The notes under the pieces were generated by a model. That model saw nothing but the letters and a program-made list of their open reading frames with translations, had not been told where the DNA came from and ran no database searches. From Anagrus nilaparvatae (Eukaryota; Arthropoda; Insecta; Hymenoptera; Mymaridae), in contig JAKSXM010000077.1 of the NCBI GenBank assembly GCA_022575985.1, positions 124,001-188,000 of the forward strand: DNA of 64,000 bases. The letters are read 5' to 3'. Below are positions 23,461 to 33,690 of this stretch, one piece after another. The position numbers were made by a program, and so were the translations under genes. Numbering within the stretch: the stretch's first letter is position 1; the number at the start of each line of letters is the position of its first letter.

Positions 23461-23641
23461 TAATAGAAGAGCACAGGCCCCACCGAGAGAACCGGAGGAA
23501 GTCATCGAAACAGAACCAACGGCACCTATGATGCAAACAGAAATAAATCAGGGTTCACCTATATACCCGTTGTTAGGGTTAACTATTGGTGACCAAAACT
23601 TAGCTCAAGAGCGTGAAACAGAAAAAAGACACTTAAATTAA
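23384..23641 (+). pseudogene. Alternate-frame tail overlapping the end of envelope 1
   Basis: This frame overlaps the last ~75 nt of envelope 1 and continues 180 nt past its stop. It encodes a hydrophilic Pro/Glu-rich stretch (APPREPEEVIETEPTAPM) followed by IYPLLGL. Such a composition suits the cytoplasmic tail of a membrane protein better than a separate gene. I infer a one-base indel near the end of envelope 1. A short independent ORF is the alternative. Confidence 0.45.
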
Positions 23642-23838
23642 TTTTTCTAGTAATTTTTCTTCTACATGGTCACTTTCTTTTCCTTTTTCTTTTAACTAGA
23701 ACTTTCTTTTATCTTTTAGGGTTAAAAGTTGTTGTTTGGTATAAGGGTAGTAATTAATCAAAAAAAAAAAAAAAAAAAAAAAATTTTTGAGTAATGAGTT
23801 AATTATCTTTAAGTTTATTTTATTATTTAAGGTGAAAT
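23642..23838. other. Intergenic spacer with a 22-base A run
   Basis: This T-rich spacer between the two envelope genes has an uninterrupted A run at about 23760-23782. A TTATTATTTAAG tract precedes the next gene and could be a splice acceptor. No gene seen. Confidence 0.6.
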
Positions 23839-25257
23839 ATGCAGTTCTTCCTGGGAATTTCGTTAATAATTGCATCAGTAAAAGGGTCACAGAACAGACC
23901 AGAAGTGACACCTATTGAAAACAATCCTGGCATAATATTCGAAGCGATGGGCAAGGTGAAAATCATCAACGATCCATTTACTATATTTACCTTGGTGGAC
24001 ATAAAAATCATAGATGAAGTATACATTCATCATTTAAAAAGTGTTAAAGGTAACGTCAGCAATCTTATAATGTCTAGCCTGAAATACACAGAAGAACTTA
24101 AGGGTGTAGCAATAGAAGAATATGAGAACTTTGGTAAATTAATTAACGAAACAGAAATGCAATTTACTAGTAACCCAAGAGCTTTGTTTTTCGTAAATGA
24201 AGCCAAAAGAATTTTCAGAAATGCTCATGCAGAAATGCAAGTTATGAATGCTACATTAGCGGACACTTTTAGGATAGCCAAGGAATTTGATTATCTGGCA
24301 ACTACTATGGGGGCAATAGCAAGAAAAGATACCCCCAAAGAGTTTGTGAATAAAATTGATTGGGTAAGAGTAAAGAATCAGTTAAATAAATTTTTTGGCG
24401 AAGAATTACTGCCAGTAGACCAATGCAATTATGTAGTTGACTTCAAGGTAGTCAGATTAAACAACAGAACATTGGCATTTATGATAAACATACCAACCAT
24501 ACAAAAGGATGAATATTCTTTGTATAAATTACATAGATTGCCATCATTTATAAATATAGGAATTAATTATGTTTATACTCGAGTAATATATAAAAATGAC
24601 TATTTAGGTGTAGGTAAATCCGGCCATAGGACTTTTTTTTTATCAGAACAAGAAAAAAGGAACAACATTGAATGCCGTTCAGAACATATATACTTAAAAA
24701 GAGCACCAGTAATTAGTTTAAAGGTCAATTGTGAAGCCGAGCTATTATTACATAACACCATGTCCTGCCCAAGGGAGGAAGATTTTGCACACGAATCAAT
24801 ACTAGAACTCGTTCAGGGAGGAGTACTGTACTCAATGGCGGAAGAAACAAAAGCAAAAATCAAATGCGTAGGGTACAGTCAAGTGAAAAAGTTATCAGGT
24901 TTAGGTTTAGTTAAAATACCGCCATCTTGTGAGATGACTATAGGTAATCATATTTACAAAGGAAGCGGAAATACTGAGCCTAAAATAATTACTCCGAAAG
25001 GAAATATGTTCATAAAAGATGTAACTAAGTTTATAAAGACCACGCAAGATACATTTGTTCCCACTACACTACCAGTGAAAAATAGTTCTTGGAGGCACGT
25101 TCTCAAATTTCACAAGTTTGAAGTAATATTGGTAATAACCTTCGGGTTAACATTGATAAATTTAGCAATGTTAATAGTAAAAATAGTAAAAGGAAATAAA
25201 ATATATAATCCCTTGGAACAGCATCCCATGGAGGCTTGTATAAACTCACCTGAGTAA
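23839..25257 (+). CDS. Envelope glycoprotein 2, baculovirus-F/errantivirus Env-like
   Basis: A 472-residue protein with a signal peptide (~1-17), a large ectodomain, a single C-terminal membrane segment (~429-450, VILVITFGLTLINLAMLIVK) and a short tail. The segment NPGIIFEAMGKVKIIND near the mature N-terminus matches the G-(I/L)-x-(F/Y)-E-x-(L/I/M)-G pattern common near the start of F-type proteins. The Cys-rich end (IKCVGYSQV...PPSCEM) fits the same family. No obvious multibasic furin site is visible, so processing is uncertain. It is unrelated in sequence to envelope 1. AATAAA lies right after the stop. The alternative is a generic viral membrane protein. Confidence 0.6.
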   Translation: MQFFLGISLIIASVKGSQNRPEVTPIENNPGIIFEAMGKVKIINDPFTIFTLVDIKIIDEVYIHHLKSVKGNVSNLIMSSLKYTEELKGVAIEEYENFGKLINETEMQFTSNPRALFFVNEAKRIFRNAHAEMQVMNATLADTFRIAKEFDYLATTMGAIARKDTPKEFVNKIDWVRVKNQLNKFFGEELLPVDQCNYVVDFKVVRLNNRTLAFMINIPTIQKDEYSLYKLHRLPSFINIGINYVYTRVIYKNDYLGVGKSGHRTFFLSEQEKRNNIECRSEHIYLKRAPVISLKVNCEAELLLHNTMSCPREEDFAHESILELVQGGVLYSMAEETKAKIKCVGYSQVKKLSGLGLVKIPPSCEMTIGNHIYKGSGNTEPKIITPKGNMFIKDVTKFIKTTQDTFVPTTLPVKNSSWRHVLKFHKFEVILVITFGLTLINLAMLIVKIVKGNKIYNPLEQHPMEACINSPE

Positions 25258-25363
25258 TAAATAAAGAGGAAATAAAATTAGTTAATAAGGTTTAGGATAT
25301 ATAAAATATAATTAAATAGTAATATGAAACATGTTTTTGGTTACAGGAAAAATCCCAAATAAA

Positions 25364-26024
25364 ATGGCAGTTTTTGATTTAAAATTGTTTAAGAAGCAAT
25401 ACCAGGATTATGCTCCATCTATAAAAGAAAAAAGAAAGGTTGTCCTCTCAAGATAAGAAAATTATTAAAAGCACTAAAAAATGTACCAAGAAAAGGTTTG
25501 CTTAAAGAAATAAATGAATTACTGGTTTCAGGGAATTATGAGATTTTTTCTACACCAACAGAGGTCTTAACGTTATTACTATTTAAAAATAAAGAACCTA
25601 TCAAAATTTTAACAGCTATTACAGATGCAATTGAAGAAATAGATGTAATAATTGGAAATAAGTCAAAAACAAGTTTCAGAACGGAACGAGCAAAATGGGT
25701 TACTAGGGAGCTATTAGAAAGATACGCTTGGGATATTCCATCATCAGTAAAGTTAAAACAACAAGAATTTTTTTATTGTATAAAAAATCTTAAAGAACAA
25801 GGATATATCATAGAAGGCACAAATAAGTTTCTATGTAACTTTTGTAAAAAAACATTAAATATGGACTTATTAAATTGGAAGTTACAAGCTATTAGTCAGG
25901 GTGTATAAGCTGCAAGGCAATTTTATGGTCTCCTGAGAAAATTCAAGATTGTTTTAAATGTTATAAGCAATTTGGAGTCCATAAGGAATTAATAAGAGCA
26001 AAGGAATATTTTATACACTTTTAA
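25364..26024 (+). pseudogene. Small zinc-ribbon-like accessory ORF, broken into three frames
   Basis: An ATG at 25364 follows a TTTTGGTTACAG acceptor-like site (ends 25346) and encodes ~30 residues to a stop at 25454. The main ORF (about 25429-25908, a different frame) carries a helical region and a CNFC pair. A third frame overlapping its end and running to a stop at 26022 carries CISC and CFKC pairs. Pairs of CX2C at this spacing suggest a zinc ribbon. I read this as one ~200-residue gene with two small indels, but separate ORFs cannot be excluded. It does not match a protein I know. Its place, last in the sense direction after two env genes, is that of a retroviral accessory gene. Confidence 0.5.
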
Positions 26025-26656
26025 GGTTATTAAAATTATTAGTAGACTAGATTTTAAGGTACTAGTTAATAAGAATTCAAGGTTAGAGAAAAACAAAATA
26101 AATAATAACAAAATTTAGTCAGAAAGAAAATAATAAATATATATGTTAATAAAATACAACAAATCTTTTTTTTATTAACTTTCTTAATTTAAATTAAAAA
26201 TAGAAAAATAGTAACTTATCACATGATTTAACGACTGTTGATCGGTAGTCTGGGTGATATTCGCTCCAGGATGATTATTTAAGAAAAATTCACGATTCAT
26301 AATGAAGTTAAAAATAAGAACAAAATTTTTTTTTAATGAACAGTAACGCAGTCAAAAGGCAACTAACGATATCTAGTAGACACGTCTAAAAATGAGTCAA
26401 AATTTTTGGTGTACTTCGTTAATTAAAAAAAGAAATATGTAACAAAAAAATAAAAGAGAGCAGAAACAGAATGCAGAGCAAGTGTTAAAGTAAATAATTT
26501 TTTTTTGGAAATATAGGAAAAGCAGGATGCAATAAAATTAGTTAAACATTTTTTTTTTTCATATATAATTTTTTTTTAATACAAAAATAAAAAGAAATGA
26601 TAACAAAAGAAATTACAAATTTTTTCTTATATATATAAAATTTACAAAATTTTTTT
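26025..26656. other. Non-coding, A/T-rich convergent spacer
   Basis: It lies between the 3' end of the sense ORFs and the 3' end of the antisense gene. Frequent runs of 8-10 T occur from here to about 29650. No gene or element is recognised. Confidence 0.6.
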
Positions 26657-28982
26657 TTAATCTTGTTTGCGTGATCGCTTATGAGAAGTATTCGCAGATG
26701 CATCATCTTCATCAGATGAACCGTTAGCCTCAGGAGCATCATTAGGTGGAAGAGGATTGGCAATCAGCCATTGCTGATAAGCTGCTTTATGGCGATCACA
26801 CGTAATATGACGAGCTATTGTTTTGCTGGTGTATTCTTTTCGGCATGGTTCACACTTAATTTTTTTGCCTTTACCATGCACCGTTTCCTGATGGGTAAGA
26901 AGATGGGCGGCGGAAATAGGGTTAATAGGGCAGTCTGGACATGCAAAGGACCTATGAACTTGATGTTTATGTTTTTTTAAGGCAACTAAGGAACCTAAAT
27001 TAGGGGTAGGGCAAAGATTTTCAGCGCAAGTAACATTAAAATCTACTTGAAAAGAATAGTCAGGCAAGTCTACTATTAGAGGTTGCCTACCACCTACACT
27101 AAGAGGACAGGAGCATAAAAACTTTTTGACAGAATGAAGTGCCAAAACAAGGGGCAACAAACAACGGGACTTGACAACAGAAAAACCAGGACTGTAATAT
27201 GCATATCCTACGCCCGACCCAACAAACACCATCTGACCACGGCGTTGGATAAAATCATAGGATGGAATTTGGTGGGTGGAAAGAAAAGCCTTGCTAGGAA
27301 AGAAACCTGGGGTACGGAGACAAGCGAGGTCACAGTTGCAAAAATTACATAAGTCACCGTCCTTACATCCTTCTTCGTTGCAAAGACCAGATTTTACCTT
27401 CAAGTCGGGCCAAACGGTTAGGAGTTTTTGTACCGAGGTTTTAGGAAGCACTGTCCAAAGCAGGAAGTCACCATCAGTCAAAAGATGAACAGAAGGGAAC
27501 TGACCAAGTTCAGTTCGGTGCATAAAAAAGGATTTTGGGCCATGGAAACTCCAAGCAGATGAGTTTACCCCTATAAATAAAATAAACAAAAATATAACGT
27601 TTTAATAAGAAGTGAATACAAATATTATTTTAATAATTCTCAGTTACCTAACAGGTTTACTTTCAAAAATGCTGGAAGAGTATCCGCAAAACAATGTGTG
27701 GCAGCAAAATTCAGGAACTCGTCATTATAAGGAAGGTCCTGATTATGGACGTTATACCAAAAACGTCCAGAAACTAAGTCTTGATCACGTAATGATTGAA
27801 TAAAAGTCAAAGGGTCTTTTCCTTCAGGAACAGTGAAAGTAGAGGATTCGTCCAGTTGGGTCAGAAACTCTTCGCTAATGGAAGGATGAACTGGCATTCG
27901 CCAATAACGGGATGGATTACCATCAAACTTCTCCTTACAGAAAGCTTGGTGATCTACATCAGCCAGATAAGTAGACATACGAGTAAAATTGTCATCAGCA
28001 GGAAGTGTGGTCATTGCATCTTCGAACTAAAATGAAAAATTATGAAATAAAGTATGAAATCGTTCTTATAATTAAATATAATAAAATAAGTTTTTTTTTA
28101 AGAAGCAATAAAAGTAACTCACCAAGATGCAAGACTCGTGTTGCAAAGTAGCCTGTTTCCGAATAAAAAAATTAGGTAATTCACCTAAACCCAGACCAGG
28201 GATCCTTTTCAACTCATCATTGGAAAACAAAGTCGCAGATCCCTATGAAAAACAAAATTTTTTTAAGTTAAAATTTTCCTCATATAGTTTTAAGTATTGT
28301 AAAAATGCGATAAACTGTGTAGAAACGCATTTGTGATAAAAGCAGCGTTAACGCGTAATATTCAAAATAAGTAATAAGCACAAATGTAATAACAAACATG
28401 ATTAATACATTTTTTTTTTAAATATTTAATCAAACAAATAAGTTAGAATAAGAAAGTAAGTTAATTTTGTTAATAACTGATTATTTTGAGTCAAAGGACT
28501 ATTCAAGAACAAAAATTAAAAGAATTTTTTTTTTTAAATTAAAGATAGAGTTATATGAATTTTGCGTTAACCAAATACGGTAAAGCAAATACGGTAACAC
28601 GTACAGTTATCGCATAATAGTACATTCGTAGAAACCGAATATAAAATAACAATACCCTTTTATTCAAAATATTCAGTTAAATAAAGCACAAAAATATAAA
28701 TTTTAATAATAACTGTAACAATTTTTTTTTTTACAAAATGCAATAACTATGAAAAAGAAAGGTGCAATAATTCATTAAAATTAAACAAAATTTTTTCTAA
28801 GAGTACGGTTTATTACAATTTATATAAATTATAAAAACATAGTTGAAAATAAATAGAAATAAGTTTTTTGACCTTTTATCGAGTAAATATTTTTATTTAA
28901 TTTCTATTTAATTTCTACACTCGAGTATCAACTCTAATAAATTTTATAGTTGAAAATAATTTTTACTTACTTGAAAATCCAT
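26657..28982 (-). CDS. Antisense four-exon gene: degenerate JmjC domain plus three C2H2 zinc fingers
   Basis: Exons on the minus strand: 28971-28982 (ATG and three more codons), 28123-28242, 27648-28026 and 26657-27570. The three introns have GT/AG ends (donors GTAAGT, GTGAGT, GTAACT) and the frame is kept throughout, giving 474 residues. Residues ~171-305 follow a JmjC layout: an H-R-T-E segment (188-191) where HxD/E iron ligands sit, TDGDFLLWTVLP, a Cys cluster, then QRRGQMVFVGSG and GYAYYSPGF. The layout recalls KDM4-type demethylases, but the distal iron-binding His position appears to be Ala294. Three C2H2 fingers (~350-440), an acidic stretch and KRSRK follow. Likely a nuclear, DNA- or chromatin-binding, possibly non-enzymatic protein. 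Confidence 0.65.
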
Positions 28983-29756
28983 AATAAATAATTATTTATA
29001 ATAATTTGATAACACTCACAATAATAATAAAAATAATTGCACTAAGTATTTAACTACAAATTGTACTTTGTTAAAGATAGGCAAAGTTAAATAAGAGAAA
29101 AAAAATTTTTAGGTATATCAGACAAACTTGTTAAATAAAGAATACTGACATAACCGGTAGTCAATAGTAAAAATAATTGTAACATAAAAAGTAAAAATGG
29201 GACAAAATGAGTAGTTATCATAAAAATTCGATTAATAAATAGATTAGAACACCTAGATAAAATTAGATAAGTAAGATAAAATTTTTTTAAAACGAATAAA
29301 ATTTTTTCTTTGTTTGAAAAATGCTTGCAGCATTTTTTTTATAAGGAGAAGGGAATATAGGATAAAAGTAAAATGAGGAGAATTTTACTCAAAAGTAATT
29401 ATAAATCACTATGCAAAAAAAAAAAAAAAAAATTTTATAATAATAATAATTTTTTTTTATGAAAATGTATTAGCTAGTAAGAAAAATTATAAAATTAAAA
29501 CTTAAGTTTGACTTATAGAGAATCTTAAATAAGCAAGTATAATGCAAAATCCGAGTTCGGTAATAATCAAATTAAATTTTTTGTTAACATTCTTAATGGG
29601 TTCATTACAGATGTTCGGTCGAATAATTGAATTCAATTTAATTTATTTTTTTTTTTGCAAATTATTCTGTTTTTACAATTTTGGCAATTATGTTTGATTG
29701 ACTTGTAAACAAGTTTCAAAAAACTCTGTTTGAGTTTTTTTTCATAAGGAGAGGAG
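28983..29756. other. 3' untranslated region of the giant element
   Basis: A/T-rich and without credible ORFs. It presumably includes the promoter of the antisense gene. It contains two hairpin-plus-purine-tract modules at 29317-29354 and 29718-29756. Confidence 0.6.
29746..29756 (+). promoter_or_regulatory. Polypurine tract for plus-strand priming
   Basis: AAGGAGAGGAG lies immediately before TGTTA, the first bases of the 3' LTR, exactly where reverse transcription needs a polypurine tract. A U-rich run precedes it, as in many retroelements. A second tract, AAGGAGAAGGGA, lies at 29343-29354. Confidence 0.85.
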
Positions 29757-30745
29757 TGTTAGAATGAGATAAAAGATATAGCAGCAAAAGCGTTAACAGG
29801 CATGTTAACGCAAATGCGATAAACTTCGGTTAAACGCATTGAGCTCGCTATTAATATTTTTTAGTTAATTAATAACGTTTTATTTAGCCTTGGCTATTTC
29901 ACAATGCTCTTATCATTTTAGATAAGAAGTAGTGTTTTTTGGCCTTGGGTATTTCACAAACGATTTAACAATTTAGATAAGTTATAATGTTTGTCGGCCT
30001 TGACTATTACTCAGCGTTATTAACGTTATAGATAAGTAATAAATTTTGGCCTTGACTATTATAACAAAAATCTATTATTGACTAAAAAAAGATGAAAAGA
30101 GACGCCTTAAGATTACCAGGCAAATAACACCCCTCTCTCAAAAAAAAGGTTTAGACCAACGCGTTGTTGAAGTCAATAATATAAATAGTAGCCAAAGGTG
30201 TAAAAACAGGGCAATCAGTAAAGTAAAGTCAATTCTAAAACATTTAATTCACGGTTAGTTAAAAGATTATGCATTATACTTATTTAGCTATTTTAGTAAT
30301 TGTTATAATTAGTTTATTAAGTTTCTTTTATATTTGCATTTATCAATAAATAGTTATTTTGGTTTATTGGTTATTCTATTAAAATAAAAGTGTTTTTATT
30401 TATCTTCATCTTTATCTATCCAATTCTATTTTCAGCTATCAATTAACCATAAGTTTGCTATTTCAATCATAGAAAAAACACGCCTTCCCGGATACAAGTA
30501 ACTTTAATAAGTTACGAGTATAAAACTAGTCAAATTCAAGTATTAATAAAGTTACGAATTTATTATAGTTATATTTGTACATGTACATGGTATATATGTA
30601 TATGTACCTGTATACACGATTATATTGAAGTATATAGATTCACTATAAGCCTACAGTCATTTATTAAATAACTAAAGTCCTTTTAAATAAATTATATAAA
30701 TTATTAATTAAAATTAAATAAAATAATAATCAAAAATTCGTAACA
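29757..30745 (+). mobile_element. 3' LTR of the giant element, complete (989 bp)
   Basis: It begins TGTTA after the polypurine tract and ends TAACA, a 5-bp terminal inverted repeat. The last ~727 bp match the 5' LTR with about six differences. U3 contains a ~55-bp repeat marked by GGCCTT near 29886, 29941, 29996 and 30048. The flank after 30745 is ATAAC. The other copy of the target duplication cannot be checked because the 5' end is lost. Confidence 0.92.
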
Positions 30746-31260
30746 ATAACTATCTTATTTCATTTTTTGAGTTTTTTCATATATCAAATAGCCGACAATA
30801 TAGATTGAAATTTTTGTAGTTTTTTCATATTGTAAGCTGACAATATGAATTTTACTATACAGTTAAATTCTTAAAATTTTTGTTTTTTTCTATTATTCTT
30901 AGGACTGCCGATGTCTACATTATTTCATATTCAAATTTTTTAGTCATTTCATATATAAAACAAAAGAGCTTCGGTGCAAATTACTCCTTGGAAAAAATGC
31001 TATAGAGTTGACGCTTTTTTTTTAATTTTAGCTCACGGCACAGAGTTACAACTGTTTAAAGCTAAGAAGTACCATATTTAAAAACCCAGAAATTGGTCAT
31101 TTTCATCACTTCATATCTTAAAATGGTATGTATTAAAATATAAAAACCAAAATGCTTAGTTTTTATTAAACGAATTTCTAAAGCCGCTTTTTTTTTGTTT
31201 TTTATTTAATGTATTCATTAAAAAGAAATAGCAAAACAAAAGACTTAGAGTCTGATTTAT
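30746..31260. repeat. Flank of the LTR insertion, then inverted partial copy of a dispersed ~620-bp block
   Basis: From about 30956 to 31255 the sequence is the reverse complement of part of the block at 41505-42118 and 51707-52322, with shared landmarks around CCTTGGAAAAAATGCTAT, GAGTTACAACTGTTT and TTTTATTTAATG. The block abuts satellite DNA here as it does at the other two sites. 30746-30955 holds nothing recognised. Confidence 0.7.
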
Positions 31261-32392
31261 TGAGTTATTGGTTTTATTTATTAAAATAATAGTATTGAAT
31301 TTAGCAGAAACTATACTTCACTTTAATTTTTTTTTCTAAAACAATCCTGTTTTATAGAAATATTGTAATTTAAATTGTTTTTATGCAATGATAGCATTGA
31401 AATATATGTATTAAATTTATAAAAATATACCCCGCTTTCAATTTTTTCGAATAATAGCCTGTTTTTTAGAACAGTTGTAATTTCAATTGCATTGAAATAT
31501 TGGTAATTAATTTAGCAAAAACTATACCTCACTTTAGTTTTATTTCGAAAAGTGTCCTTTTTTATAGAAAAGCTGTAATTTAAATCGTTTTTATGCAATA
31601 ATAGTATTGATATATTATAGTATTGAAATTATCAAAATATACCCAACTTAAATGTTTTTCAATTCCGTCGTGTTTTATTGAAATGTTGTAATTTCAAATG
31701 TTTTTATGCAATGATAGCATTGAAATATCAGTATTGAATTTAGCAAAATATACCCCACTCAAATGTTTTCGAATATTGTCCTGTTTTATAGAAATCTTGT
31801 AATTTCAAATATTTTTCTGCAATGATAGCATTGAAATATTAGTATTGAATTTAACAGAAATTATGCCGCTCTTTAATATATTTTTCGTTAAGAACTTAAA
31901 AAGATTGACTCATATTGATGGTCCACAATTTGAAAAACATCTAAAAATTTTAATATATATTATCGGGTGTTTTATATATGAAAAAGCTTAAATAATTTCA
32001 TTATAAAAGAAAATGGATATCGCCTGTATAAAACATGAAAAAATAAAAATTTTTAAAATTTATAATTTATAGTTAAAGTTAAATTGATAGTCCACAATTT
32101 AAAAACCTTCTAAAAATTTTAATATATATTGTCGGGTGTATTATAGCAGAAACTATACGCTATTCTATATATTTTTTGAATAGTGTCCTCTTTTAAATGA
32201 AAGTTGGAATTTCAAATATTTTTATGCAATGATTGCATTGAAAAATTTTTATTGACTTTAGCAGACACTATACGCTATTCTATATTTTTTTCGATTAGTG
32301 TCCTCTTTTCAATGAAAGTTGGAATTTCAAAAATTTTTATGCAATTATTGCATTGAAATATTTTTATTAACTTTAGCAGAAACTATACGTCA
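31260..32392. repeat. ~120-bp satellite, first stretch
   Basis: Monomers share ATTTTTATGCAATGATAGCATTG, then GCAGAAACTATAC, a variable ATTTTTTTCGA-type stretch and a TCCTGTTTTATA element. A distinctive longer unit (TTGATGGTCCACAATTTG, about 31915) reappears inverted near 35670 and direct near 39625. No genes. Confidence 0.85.
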
Positions 32393-33076
32393 CACAGTGG
32401 GGCAAAACGGTCAAAAATCGCTCTTGGACTCAATTTTTGAGCTATTCACTTAAAACCGGTTTTAAAATACTTCTAGAAGTGTCTAATTTCATTTTTTACT
32501 AATTAGCTGTCAGCGAGACTGTCAGCCAAAAGCGCAAATTTAACAAAATTTTAAAATTAGCAAAAATTTCAAAATTTTATATTTTGAATTTAAAGTGTTT
32601 TATACTTAATTTTTTTACTGTTTACTCAATCTATATATAAGGGATAATTGCGTTACATATATTTTAAATATATATTCTGGCATAAATATTACATAAATAA
32701 TTTCAGTTTTACTTCAAATTACAATGTTTTTCGCTTTCTATAAAAATTTATCAAGAAATATATATATATATATATACAGAATATATATATAAAATATATA
32801 AAAAACAATTATCCCTTATAGAAAGGTTGAGTAAACAGTAAAAAAATTAAGTGTAAAACACTTTAAATTGATAATATAAAATTTTTAAATTTTCGCTAAT
32901 TTTGAAATTTTGTTAAATTTGCGCTTTTGGCTGACAGCTAATTCGTAAAAAAAAATCAAAAAAGCCGCAGTGACACATGAAATTAGATACTTATAGAAGT
33001 AGTTTAATACCGGTTTTAAGTGAATAGCTCAAAAATTGAGTCCAAGAGCGATTTTTGAACGTTTTGCCCCACTGTG
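32393..33076. mobile_element. Hairpin MITE with CACAGTGGGGCAAAAC ends and 5-bp target duplication
   Basis: A 684-bp element. The inverted arms of ~265 bp (32393-32655 and 32810-33076) start CACAGTGGGGCAAAACG and surround an AT-rich loop. CGTCA at 32388-32392 is repeated at 33077-33081. It sits inside a satellite monomer. The monomer near 39805 (GCAGAAACTATACGTCATTT) shows the site without the element. No transposase is present, so it is non-autonomous. Confidence 0.93.
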
Positions 33077-33300
33077 CGTCATTTTACATTTTTTTATAAT
33101 AGTGTCATGCTTTATACAAATGCTGGAATTTCAAATATTTTTATGCAATGTTAACATTGAAATATTTTTATTGACTTTGGCAGAAACTGTAAACCATTCT
33201 AAATTTTTTTGAATAATGGTTTGTTATATATAAAAATTGGTATTTCAAATATTTTTATGCAATGTTAAAATTGAAATATTTTTATTACTGCGCCATTTAT
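33077..33300. repeat. ~120-bp satellite, continuation after the MITE
   Basis: The same monomers resume at the target duplication and end near 33300. Confidence 0.8.
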
Positions 33301-33690
33301 GGCGCCGTTTCTAAGTTAAGTTAGAAACACACTAATATACGCGAAAATACTCTTTCTCTCTCATTGATAATCGCAATTCTCTCGAATATGTATCGAAATA
33401 GTCGGAATTCTCTCGAATATATATCGAAAGAATAAGTCAAAGTGCGAGTGTATACTGACTATACATATACATATAAACATAATATATATATAATATAGAA
33501 ATAGAAATATAGCGTCTGCTCTCGCCCGGTACAAGATATTATCATAGAATAATAATATTATTCTATGATATTTATTTGATTACAGCATTCTTTGATTATA
33601 GAGTTAGCAATATTTTTATTTTTACGTTAAAACTATCTATATTTTTTTAATATAGAGTTTCTTATACATATATACAAACACGTATTGGTT
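33301..33690. other. Non-satellite spacer
   Basis: It begins with the short palindrome GGCGCC. A tandem ATTCTCTCGAATATRTATCG segment follows (about 33370-33430), then AT-rich DNA with a small palindrome near 33545 (ATAGAATAATAATATTATTCTAT). No gene. Confidence 0.5.

Noticed and set aside
26771..28336. Plus-strand ORFs between 26771 and 28336
   Set aside because: Shadows of the antisense exons, which have splice sites, domain motifs and a consistent frame.
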